From Chaenocephalus aceratus (lineage: Eukaryota > Chordata > Actinopteri > Perciformes > Channichthyidae), in assembly GCA_023974075.1 (NCBI GenBank), contig CM043791.1:18926299-18990298 (forward strand): 64,000 bases of DNA, in the 5' to 3' direction. The position numbers and the translations under genes were made by a program. Numbering within the stretch: the stretch's first letter is position 1; each line of letters starts with the position of its first letter. The notes under the pieces are model-generated. The model was not told the DNA's origin. It did not search any database and saw nothing but the letters and a program-made list of their open reading frames with translations. Shown here piece after piece: positions 45,057 through 55,293 of this stretch.

Positions 45057-45229
45057 CTGGAACAATCCATGGCTTCTGGTCTGTCATGATAAACAGGGTC
45101 ACTATAATGAATATCACAAAGTCCACCCAACAAAAAATCTCCTTCCAGCTGAAACTCTGAGGCCGTGCATTGAGCCAAGGCATGTAAAATCGTTCCCAGG
45201 AAACACAGAGAAACTAGAAAATGTTTCAT
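45057..45229 (-). pseudogene. Lone exon 1 of a taste receptor type 1 gene
   Basis: It is the same 173-bp length as copy A exon 1, with ATG at 45229 and a donor CCAG|GTGCGT at its end. It encodes a signal peptide and EFQLEGDFLLGGLCDIH...HDRPEAMDCS, open throughout. No exon 2-6 follows downstream (lower coordinates) before the TE-rich block; the next T1R exons belong to copy A, 19 kb away, which has its own exon 1. It is most likely the remnant of a fourth array member whose other exons were lost. It could serve copy A as an alternative first exon; nothing proves this. Confidence 0.85.
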
Positions 45230-45946
45230 TGTTGTAGTTTTTACCAATGTGATGTGAAAACGTATGGGATGTGCCTGTTCCTTTTAGTAAATCATTTGAC
45301 ACTGGTGAGGGTTTTCAGCCACAGGGATCGTTTTCATGCTTGTGGGAAATGCTTACCTACAGTATATACAGTGGGAGGGAGATTCACAAATCATCATGCA
45401 AAAATAATTTAAAGTGTTGCTGCCCAGAGTTAATGTGAGAAATACACAAATGTTTTAACAATCACCATGAGTAAGACATTGTAATGCCATAAACATAAAT
45501 CTGAAAAAGTGCTTCAACAATGTCAATTCCCCGCTTGAACCAAAATTAAATATCTCAGTAAGTTTATATCTTAGGGACATCTTCCGTTTTCAGAATTTGC
45601 GATTCTTTTCTCCGCACCAATCAATGGTTTAACAGAATGTTTTACAGCAAAAAACAAAATCGAAAACATTTTCTCTGGATACTTAAAATAGACCACCTTT
45701 CTTTGTTGAAGTTCCAAATAGCTTCAACTTGCAGTTATCCTTCTTTAGAAAAAACAAGACCAAAATTCTACAGTCATTCTAGCTGTTTTTGAGGCTGTAC
45801 TGATGAACTGAGTAACATGTGTACCATGAAGGGGAACTCTTAGTTAGTTCTCGCTACAAATGAGGTATTCATTATGCAAATATCTAGTCATAAACAAACA
45901 TATTTGATAAATTAGCATTTTATAGGAAAGATCATTAGAGTCATTA
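45230..45946. other. Upstream flank of the lone exon 1
   Basis: The first ~200 bp resemble the upstream flank of copy A (GTGATGTGAA, TTTTCAGCCAC, GGGAATGCTTAC shared), so the duplicated unit included promoter sequence. The rest is unassigned. Confidence 0.55.
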
Positions 45947-46525
45947 GCCGCTTTCACACCAAGTACTTAGTGCCGGCACTTAGTGCCCCACGGCAAGTAC
46001 CAATCGCGTTCACACCGGAGTACTTTTCCCTGAGGGAAGATTACGCAAATGAGCCGCTGACGTCACTTCGTCTTCTTTTGATTTGGGTTTACTGGCAGGC
46101 CGCAAACAACTTCACGGCGTATACTGCCACCCGAAGTCCCCGGAGTTGGGACTCCCAGCAGCTTTTACTGAAGCCTTCCGAGTAAATCGCCAGAACGCCG
46201 ACACCTCCTCATCTCTCCACCGCTCTCATGTTTTTTTTTGTGTTGCCATAAGTTATTCTCTCTCTGTTGGTACGCGGGGCTAATGCTAATAATGCTAATG
46301 CCAGCAAATACAATGGCGGCTTAAAAAAACTTTTCAGAGTTTTACGGGGCGTGGTTTGCAATTCGCCCAGCCAATAGAAATTGGTACTTTTTTGGTACCA
46401 CCTCTCTAGCAGGCACTAAAAATGGGGGTAAAAGTTCCCGGCACTAAGTACTCTTTTTGGTGTGAACGCGACATAAGGGGTACTAACGGAACTAAACGGG
46501 AAAAGTACTCCGGTGTGAACGCGCC
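45947..46525. mobile_element. MITE with CTTTCACACC / GTTCACACC ends
   Basis: The left end is GCCGCTTTCACACCAAGTAC, and the right end inverted is GGCGCGTTCACACCGGAGTAC. Internal copies of the same motif (46003-46030 and 46432-46470) give a double layer of inverted repeats. No coding capacity. A clean target duplication was not seen. The ends loosely recall the outer element at 28930-31429. Confidence 0.65.
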
Positions 46526-48250
46526 TATTTGGATTCATCCCACGGTGTGCCATGGGTGCTCAACTTTCATGGTACTCCTTTAAATACATTTGATATTTCA
46601 GTCGATATTTGAGTGTCATAGAAAACACCTGGTCATTGGTCAGCTCAATGTTGGAATCGCTGAAGCCTAAATGTTTTGTTGATAACTTCTGGTCCCTTTC
46701 CCTGGTCAACTTACTTGTTACAATACACATAGTAAGAGATAATGTGCCAAAGAGGGCAAAACCGTTTCCGTCTCTCCCTGCCTTTTTAATAGGAAACAAC
46801 TGTTGTATCATCATTTCCAAATCACATCAAAAACAGCTCTGCACTGATGTGGTGGAAAGAGTGGTGCCGCACGACTAGGCAGTAGCAACTTTGACCTTGT
46901 TTACCGTTGACCTTTCGAGACGTAATAAATCAGATGACAATAGAAATTAAACTATTAAGCTGCTTTCTCCACAGGGCTATGCGCCCAATCTCTTGGAAAG
47001 CAAAGTGCAAATTGAGTATCATCTGAATGCAGTTTAAGAGATGTTCACGTTTTGTTCTATAACATAAAATACACTGGTCAATATCCAAAGCTTCTATATG
47101 TCTTACAAACAGAAATTGCTTACAAGCAATGCTAATATACCAGTCGACCTACAAAATGATGTAATCACCACACCACTCAATTGGCTTGTGGCCAATGACA
47201 CCGTTGATTATGATGGCCTTGCTGCCTGTCGAGAGCATGTGATTGTTTCAGATAATGCTTTTATGTAATTGTTTACACTAATTTGCAAGCCTTTACTTTT
47301 CTGTAATTCAATATATCAAAGATGACATTGTTGAGAGGTCATATCTGTCTGTTTTACACTCTTTGACCAACATTTGTGTGCAAATGAGGCCTTCAGAAAT
47401 GAACCCTTTTGAGAAACCATTGGATGAAAAGCCTCATGAAGCTTTATCTGGCCATCACTGTGAACACATTATTTGTATGACACGTGAGGGCTTTATATCC
47501 CATACTACGTATGTTGCACCAAGGTAATTGACTAAAAGAGATTACACAACATTATGCATAATCATGTACAGCAAACTTAATAAATGTTGTTTTTAAAAAT
47601 AAAGTTTTCACCTATTTCTAAATCAATATAGATATTTACTAATGGTATCACATTTTAAACTTCATCAAGTTTTTATCTGGGAATGTTGCACTAGCACATT
47701 GTTCAACACATGGACTTCTTCCATCGTCCAAAGGCTGTAACTGCATACATGATGTTCAGAAAGTGTTTTTCCTTCATACGTCAATATTAAAACACCTCAA
47801 ACTCCTTCCGATCTTTAACCAACAAGATATTGCTGGCTCAGTAAATGTTTTTAAATCAAACAGGATTTTAGAATAATGTCATTCGTTAGAACGATCTCAC
47901 CATGTAGGCTACAGTTGTACGCGTTGGTAGCTCACACATGGTTAAACACAAGCAAATACACACACATTCATTTAATCCAACCCAGTATATTTGGTTTATG
48001 CTGAATGACCACGTCCTGTTACAAATGATCCCTGCATGTTTTAATACCACAGAGGCCATTTGAATTAGGAAAATGTTCCATGTCTATGCAGATTAACATG
48101 ATAAATGTTCAGGCCCTCACCAGAATTTGAATTCTTCCTGGCAAAAGCACATATCTCATTGTTCTGCTAAATCAAATCAACCGAATGTTTTTTTGTTAAA
48201 AACTCCATTATATAAGAACAATGTGTAGTGAAATGCTATAATAACTTGGG
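46526..48250. other. Intergenic, nothing recognised
   Basis: AT-rich DNA with no T1R exon, no supported open frame and no recognised repeat. Confidence 0.45.
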
Positions 48251-48255
48251 CAAAG

Positions 48256-48980
48256 TGTTATGATCCATATTAGTTTTCCCTGTTTTACTTTGTTCTGTCA
48301 AGATCTGTCTTTGGTTTACTGTTTTAGTTTGAAAAGTGTTCACCCCCCGTCTTGTCTGTTGCTTCCTGTCTCTGTGTTAGCTCCTGCTTGATTACCCGAT
48401 TGTGTGCACCTGGTGCCCCTGTGTTTTCTCCTCCCTCCTCACCTGTGTCTTGTTCGTGTAATTAGTCTTGTGTGCATTTAGGTTCTGTTTTTTTCTGTCA
48501 GCCTTTGTAAGATCCTTGTCGTTATTGAATGTGTTCACTGGGGAGAGAGTTCAGCTCTGTATGTTTAAGTCATAGCTTTGAAATAAAGGTATTTTCTAGT
48601 GATGGCGAGATGAAGCCTTATGAAGCTTTGAAGCTTTCCAGCCAATTGGTTCGCAAAAGGGTTCATCTCATGAGGCTTCATCATGGGCTTCATTTGAACA
48701 CAAACCCCCTGTTGGTCAGAGTGTGTAAAACGGTTCAACCGATCTGAATCGCTTCCTGAAGCAGTCACGTGGTATCGACAGGCAGCGAGGCTTCGTTTGT
48801 CATCGATGACATCACTGGCCCAAAACGACACAAGCCTCGATACATTCTTCACAAAAAGCTTCGGGGATTACTCGACACAAGCTCCGAAGCCTCGGCGAAA
48901 TACATAACATCACTAGTATTTTCAGTTAAACCTCGTATCTTTTCCTGCATTTGGGTCCTGCCTGCTTCGCTCACCCGACA
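48256..48980 (+). mobile_element. Solo LTR with 5-bp target duplication
   Basis: It begins TGTTATGATCC, ends TCACCCGACA and is flanked by CAAAG on both sides (48251-48255 and 48981-48985). A polyadenylation-like AAATAAAGG lies near 48581. Without the nested 319-bp MITE and its 8-bp duplication, the LTR is about 398 bp. No internal retroelement sequence is present, so the element was lost by LTR-LTR recombination. Its style resembles gypsy LTRs, but it is not the same family as 35955-36397. Confidence 0.85.
48597..48915. mobile_element. hAT-like MITE nested in the solo LTR
   Basis: The ends are TAGTGATG and CATCACTA, and GTATTTTC is present on both sides (48589-48596 and 48916-48923), an exact 8-bp duplication. 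It is 319 bp long, rich in GAAGCTT/GAAGCCT motifs, and non-coding. Confidence 0.88.
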
Positions 48981-48985
48981 CAAAG

Positions 48986-49682
48986 ATTGTTCAATGGAAA
49001 TGACTTGAAAATGGTGTATCTTATTGATAACTCTACATTAAGACCAATCATTCTGTCTAATAAAAAGTTAAGGTTTATTTTCCAGAAATTATTTAAAGCT
49101 TATAAAAGTAAAACAATTACAGTATTGACATACCTTAGCCATACAGTAAGGTACATTTCAGGTCTATCAGTAAGTGAAGCCATCATGTGGTGAGATTATT
49201 GAAAAACCAGAAAACACACATTCCATTGTATGTTGAATTTTATTGAATCAACTTCATGATTAATTCACTTTTAACCAGTTAATATCATGGAGATGTTTAA
49301 TAATACAATAAAGATGAGTACATAAAAAGCATTGTGTACATTATATTTTTCAGTTACATGTGTCATCCCTTTCTCCTGTTTAAATACATTTTGACTTGGT
49401 AATGTTCATGTTGAGGAGTTGAGTATTTCAGAAGTTCAGTACATTTTACATGTGAATAGTGTGGATGATTCAATACTTTCAAAGCCAGAAAGTTCTTGCA
49501 TTGAGGACATACAACGCTGACTTTTATAACTTTGTGTATTTGCTAGTTTTACTAAATAGTAAGCTGGATAACTTGAAAGCAGACCACTGCACTTATTTTC
49601 TATCTTTCAAGAAATAAAAACCAAAGCTGTCATAGTGTTTATGATCTGAACTTCTCCGCTAGTAAACAAACACAAATATTTT
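48986..49682. other. Intergenic, nothing recognised
   Basis: AT-rich DNA between the solo LTR and the duplicated 3' flank of copy B. Confidence 0.45.
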
Positions 49683-49964
49683 CCCACAATCCCATCTCTT
49701 TCTCTACTCCCATACATTTCAGTCTTCAGTTAATGTGGAAGAAGATAATTGAGACTTCTCCCTGATTTATAATTCCCATGCAGAGTTAATGTTAGCATCA
49801 GCTTAAGATCTGTTCAGTGTTTCCACAATATACGCTCATTCATGTACTCTGGAAACGTGTTTTTACAAACTGCTGTGCACTATTATAATTTCATTAAAAG
49901 TATTCAGAGGGTTTGAAGAACAATATTTATTCTATAAACAGTAACACATGTTTACTTCAAGTCT
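49683..49964. repeat. Duplicated 3' flank shared by taste receptor copies B and C
   Basis: This 282-bp stretch matches 59822-60103 without any length change; by eye I see one substitution (ACTATT versus ACCATT). It contains a TTTATT polyadenylation signal for copy B at 49926-49931. Confidence 0.9.
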
Positions 49965-52900
49965 CTACTGGCTGATTGTTTTGGTATAATTCTGAATAAG
50001 TCCTTGGAAGTACTCCTGCGTGTTTTTGTATGATTGAAAAATCATGATGTAGCATTTTGGGAGGAAGTACCACACCAGAAAGGAGTAGAGACTGGACAGT
50101 ATGGCCAGAGCGTTCAGTATTGGGATGTACTTTCCGTGGTAAAGCACATATGTAGTAGCAAAGGCGATCCAGGTGAGGATCAGCAGGAGCAGACAGAAGG
50201 TTATTGCTTTGGCCTCGTTGTAATTTTTCGGGAGGTCTTTCCCCATGTAGGAGAAAATAAAGCAAAGGAAGCACAAAGACAAGAGGAAAAGCACAGGGCC
50301 AGCGGTGGCTTTTAGGTCAAGGTCACAACCAAGTATGATTTTGTCTGGGTACCAAATTGTTTCCTTGAAGGTGTCTGGAGGGCAACACGTATAGCCAATA
50401 AGAAGTAAGAGTGCCTGAATACCAAATGCCACAGTGATGACCAGCCATTGTCCATGATACTTGATCCACCAACTGTGGAGTTTGGGGAACTTGGCGGCTA
50501 TTTTGAAGATGAAAACAATTTGAAAAGAGCGCACAACGAAACAGGCGAGACAAACTGTGTAGAACAAGAGAAATGGTAAAAACCTCAGGATACAGAAGGA
50601 AGTTGTTGGCTCACCAAAGTAAAAGAACACACTTATACTACACAGACTGAGGCAGACTAAAATGAGGAAGCACATTGGTCCCCCAGCAGATCTGACAACA
50701 GGTGTGTTGTAGTTGATGGCAAAGAGAACAGATACAGCGAGTGTGAAGCCCACCAAGGCCCAGGCCCCCGCCATGATCAGTATAGCCCCGGTGTCTGTGA
50801 ACGGGATGTACTCCACCGACCGCAGGTTGCATGATGTACTTCCTGCTGCAGACCATTCTGTGTCCTTACAGTCGATGCACCTGTAGGGATTCTCTATTTC
50901 ATGAGAGAAACACAAATTGTAAATCTTAACTATATTTTGGGGGGCTTTTTTGTGGATATTTTTGTAATAATATTCAGTTTTGAGTGCACACATTTAATAA
51001 GACCAAATAAAAAAACGTGTTATTTTTGGTCAGAAATGTAAAGGTGGAAAAAGCAACTGCGAAAAAGTTATTGGTGACTTAAAATAAAAGACAATTGAGG
51101 TGGTGTTGTTACATTTTCATATCAATCTCTTACACTTCATGTTTTCTCAAGATGTTTTGGAGTAATAATAATAATTCACCTGTGATGTTGACATATGTTC
51201 CACTCTGGCACATCACACAACTGAAGCAGCATTTGTGCATTCCATCTTGCTTTTTGGAATATCCTACTAGACATTCTTGGGAACATACCGAAGTGGGCAC
51301 CTGTGCAAGATAATCATTTAACAAAAATGTATTCAGCAGAAAATGAATTTAAGCGAAGAAAACATTGTCAGGGACGGTGTCAAACAAGGAAAGTGTGAGT
51401 CCCATTGCATAACTATTCACAACATTTCTCAACTGGCTTTGTTTAATGTGAACATCTTATTTTAGACATTTGCTGTACCACCAACTTTTTATTTTCTTGA
51501 TAATCTATTTTGCCACTGTTATTGACAAACTAGTTTGCTTTGCATATACACATTTCTGTGCAGAAAAGGTAAAAGCAAAGCAGAATATTTTAATGATCAT
51601 ACCCTGTAGGCACACTGCATTATTCCACACATGATTTGGTAAAAAGAACCACTTACTTCTCCGTCTGTGTACCACTGAATTTTGTTTTCGTCGATGTAGT
51701 AATAGATTGATGGCTGAAATTTGTAATAGCCGATCACCTCTGCTTCACCACTGTCATTCCAGAAAACTATAGAATAGGATCCAAACTTGGGTTCAATATT
51801 CTCATCAAACTGGATACTTTGATTTAAAAGTGTAAAGTTTGACTGCTTCAGCTCAGCAAGCACCTGGAGTGGGTAAACAACATTCATATTCACATTTATT
51901 TGATGTCAGATTTGTAAAATGTCATTTTGTTAACCTCTTTTTTCTCTTTCTCTATCTCTAAAATGTCTTGCCTGATGTAATTTGTCAGACATTGTTAACA
52001 TCTTTAATTTTCTTTTGAGGATGTACAGTTATAAATGCTATGTGATGACAAAAGACATATTTGGTCAATAGTTTGAGTTATGACATTATTTACTACAGCC
52101 ATCAAACACATAAATGTGAACAAATATCAATTATTTGTATACTTACAGTATAAGGGTACAATGTAATATTGCTATTACATCTGCCGGATCCACATTGCAA
52201 AGTTTTGTGCAAGGCATGAGCGATGGCATAAACAGCAGAATAAATGGAAAAATTATAAGATGGGTCCACGGAAAGGATTTTTTCTGCACTTGGGCTGCTG
52301 CAGTTGCAAGCCTGATTACAAAACTGTTTTTTTCCCAAATGTTCACAATGAGTCTGGCTTCCGGAAAAATGGATAAAATCGCTAAAACCAGGTATTGTCA
52401 CTACTGGCTGAGACACTCCAATTACAGTTCCAATATTTTTGATTCCTTTCATCTTGTGGAGCTTTGTGCTTAAGGACCAGGTGTCCCCTGCTATCCACAC
52501 TCTATTGATGACATTCAGTCGTACTGCCGACTCAATGAGAGCTTCAGCCGTCATTTTTGGAGCAAAAACAATAATGGTGTTTATCTTCTGTTCCTCTATC
52601 TCTTTGAATATTTTGGTGTCATTTGTATCGACATTGAGACCTTTGTTGTATGCCAGGCAGATTTCAGTATCCTTTATCTTCTTATTGAACAATTCTAAGC
52701 CATCGATGCCATACGCGTCATCACTGTTAAGAAAAGCAACCCAGCGCCAGTTGAAGTGCTTCACGATGTTAAAAATCAAATCTATAACTTCTTTATTGGA
52801 ATGCACTGTTCGCAGGAAAGAGGGGAATTTCGCTTTCTCTGCAAAGGCAGAGGATGCAGCTCCATAACTGACCTGACAAAGGAAGTATGGAGTAATTATC

Positions 52901-53619
52901 ATCCTTTTCAGTAACCATTAATTTGACATAAATGTAACATTTAAAAATGACTGATTGTTATAACTGCTTAAACAAAATAGTTGGCAAACTTACCATAGGA
53001 ATGAGATTCGTCATGAAGAGTGGGGCTACAGTCAGGGTGTTAGTGCTTGAAAAGGGGCCGACCACTGCTATCACTTTGGACAGATTCTCATGTGGTTCAC
53101 CCCAAGGTTGGACCAAGCCATTTACTGAGAGGAGTTGCAAAATCCCTGGAAAATTGTGTAAATCTGAGCAGTGGTCAAATATCTCATAGCCGAGAGATAC
53201 GTTTGGCAGGAGTTTGGTAGAGTTGTTAATTTGCTCCACGGAGAATCTCATCACCTGAAACCTCCGATAACTTGGGAGAGTGAAGGGTTTGCTGTACAGA
53301 GAATAGACACGTGAATCATCATGATCAGTCTTCAGACGTCAACACAGACACAGATGCTACAAAAAGAATCTCATGGTCCATGGATACAGGATGTAATGTA
53401 ACATGTCATTGTGTAAAGAAACTGAGATAATAAAGCATTACATGGATTAAGTGAGGGTTGAAATGTGCAACAAGCTGTTGCTCTAGCATTTGATGTACAG
53501 CTCTTAATATTCAAAAAGGTTATGATCTGTTACATTTGGAGATTGTCATTAGTTTCAACTTGAGTGAGTTGAAGTTATCAACGCAGATTTCATAAAATAC
53601 TCACTTGGAGCATTCAACG

Positions 53620-53629
53620 GCTTCTGGTC
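53620..53629. repeat. Target-site duplication, left copy
   Basis: GCTTCTGGTC, identical to 55127-55136; both are T1R exon 1 sequence on either side of the LINE. Confidence 0.88.
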
Positions 53630-55126
53630 CATCCATCCATCCATCCATCCATCTTCTCCCGCTTATCCGTGGTCGGGTCGCGGGGGTAGCAGTTCCAGCA
53701 GAGAGCCCCAAACTTTCTTTTCCCTGGCGACATCAACCAGCTCTGACTGGGGGATCCCAAGGCGCTCCCAGGCCAGCGAAGAGATATAATCCCTCCACCT
53801 GGTCCTAGGTCTACCCCTTGGTCTCTTCCCAGCTGGACGTGCCTGGAACACCTCCCTAGGGAGGCGCCCAGGTGGCATCCTAACTAGGTGCCCGAACCAC
53901 CTCAACTGGCTTCTTTCGACGCGAAGGAGGAGCGGCTCAACTCCGAGTCCCTCCCTGATGACCGAACTTCTCACCTTATCTCTAAGGGAGACACCAGCCA
54001 CCCGGCGGAGGAAACCCATCTCGGCCGCTTGTATCCGCGATCTCGTTCTTTCGGTCATGACCCATCCTTCATGACCATAGGTGAGGGTAGGAACGAAAAT
54101 GGCCCGGTAGACAGAGAGCTTTGCCTTCTGGCTCAGCTCCCTTTTCGTCACAACGGTGCGGTAAAGCGACTGCAGTACCGCTCCCGCTGCTCCGATTCTC
54201 CGGCCCATCTCACGCTCCATTGTTCCCTCACTCGAGAACAAGACCCCGAGATACTTGAACTCCTTCACTTGGGGTAAGGACTCATTCCCTACTTGGAGTG
54301 GACAGTCCATCGGTTTCCTGCTGAGAACCATGGCCTCAGATTTGGAGGTGCTGATCCTCATCCCAGCCGCTTCACACTCGGTTGCGAACCGATCCAGTGA
54401 GTGCTGAAGGTCGCAGACCGATGAAGCCATCAGAACCACATCATCTGCAAAAAGCAGTGGTGCAATCCTTAGTCCACCGAACTGCAGACCCCCCCCCCCA
54501 CGACTACGCCTCGAAATCCGATCCATGTATATTACAAACAGGATTGGTGACAAAGCGCAGCCCTGGCGGAGGCCAACCCTCACCGGAAATGGGTCCGACT
54601 TACTGCCGAGGACCCGGACACAGCTCTCGCTTTGGGAGTACAGAGATTGGATGGCCCTGAGTAGGGACCCCCTCACCCCATACTCCCGCAGCACCTCCCA
54701 CAGTAACTCCCTGGGAACCCGGTCATACGCCTTCTCCAAGTCTACAAAACACATGTAGACCGGATAAGCGTACTCCCAGGCCCCCTCCAGGATCCTTGCG
54801 AGAGTAAAAAGCTGATCCGTCGTTCCACGACCAGGACGGAATCCGCATTGTTCCTCCTCAATCTGAGGTTCGACAATCGGCCTGACCCTCCTTTCAAGTA
54901 CCTTGGAGTAAACTTTCCCGGGGAGGCTGAGTAGTGTGATGCCTCTGTAATTGGCACACACCCTCTGATCCCCCTTTTTGAACAGGGGGACCACCACCCC
55001 GGTCTGCCACTCCTTCGGTACTGTTTCCGACTTCCACGCAACGTTGATGAGACGTGTCAACCATGACAGTCCCTCAACACCCAGAGCCTTCAGCATTTCC
55101 GGGCGGATCTCATCGGATCTCATCTC
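53630..55126 (-). mobile_element. 5'-truncated LINE inserted in taste receptor exon 1
   Basis: The 1,497-bp element has a (GGAT)n 3' terminus (about 53630-53652 on the + strand) and a 5' end truncated within the RT gene. A 10-bp duplication flanks it. The family is one very common in fish, with a 3' end reading CCGCTTATCC inverted. I could not decide between I/Nimb-like and RTE-like clades. Confidence 0.88.
53663..55123 (-). CDS. LINE reverse transcriptase fragment, open
   Basis: A 486-codon uninterrupted frame covers nearly the whole insertion. RT motifs: NYRGITLLSLPGK, CGFRPGRGTTDQLF, MCFVDLEKAYDRVPR (motif A), GLRQGCALSPILF (motif B) and LLFADDVVLMA (motif C with catalytic DD). A C-terminal region follows with RWFGHLVRMPPGRLPREVF and RPRGRPRTRWRDY. 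The endonuclease domain is missing because of 5' truncation. The lack of stops supports recent insertion, in contrast to its decayed cousin at 32692-33727. Confidence 0.85.
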   Translation of the reverse strand: MRSDEIRPEMLKALGVEGLSWLTRLINVAWKSETVPKEWQTGVVVPLFKKGDQRVCANYRGITLLSLPGKVYSKVLERRVRPIVEPQIEEEQCGFRPGRGTTDQLFTLARILEGAWEYAYPVYMCFVDLEKAYDRVPRELLWEVLREYGVRGSLLRAIQSLYSQSESCVRVLGSKSDPFPVRVGLRQGCALSPILFVIYMDRISRRSRGGGGLQFGGLRIAPLLFADDVVLMASSVCDLQHSLDRFATECEAAGMRISTSKSEAMVLSRKPMDCPLQVGNESLPQVKEFKYLGVLFSSEGTMEREMGRRIGAAGAVLQSLYRTVVTKRELSQKAKLSVYRAIFVPTLTYGHEGWVMTERTRSRIQAAEMGFLRRVAGVSLRDKVRSSVIREGLGVEPLLLRVERSQLRWFGHLVRMPPGRLPREVFQARPAGKRPRGRPRTRWRDYISSLAWERLGIPQSELVDVAREKKVWGSLLELLPPRPDHG

Positions 55127-55136
55127 GCTTCTGGTC
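55127..55136. repeat. Target-site duplication, right copy
   Basis: GCTTCTGGTC, matching 53620-53629. Confidence 0.88.
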
Positions 55137-55293
55137 TGTCATGATAAAAAGGGTCATCATCGAAATGAATATCAAAAAGTCCACCCAACAAATAATCTCC
55201 TTCCAGCTGAAATTCAGAGTCTGGTGCACTGCATTGAGCCAAGTCATGTAGAATCGTTCCCAGGAGACACAGAGAAACTAGAAATGGTTTCAT

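Larger units (their letters stand above)
49965..55293 (-). pseudogene. Taste receptor type 1, copy B, exon 1 split by a LINE
   Basis: Exon 1 runs from ATG 55293 to 55127, is interrupted by a LINE (53630-55126) and resumes at 53619 to its donor at 53605. Exons 2-6 are 53291-52994, 52872-52147, 51863-51657, 51300-51180 and 50893-49965, the same lengths as copy A (298, 726, 207, 121 and 929 bp), all open with clean splice sites. The product would be a class C GPCR with signal peptide, Venus flytrap, cysteine-rich region and seven helices. As it stands, translation from exon 1 meets a TGA two codons into the LINE, so the locus is probably null unless another first exon is used. The lack of any other lesion suggests the insertion is recent. 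The LINE lies on the same strand as the gene. Confidence 0.88.

Noticed and set aside
53888..54277. + strand frames inside the LINE
   Set aside because: They are antisense to the RT frame, which carries all catalytic motifs.
45057..55293. Lone exon 1 acting as a rescue first exon for copy B
   Set aside because: It lies downstream of copy B in the direction of transcription, so normal cis-splicing cannot use it for copy B; only copy A lies downstream of it.
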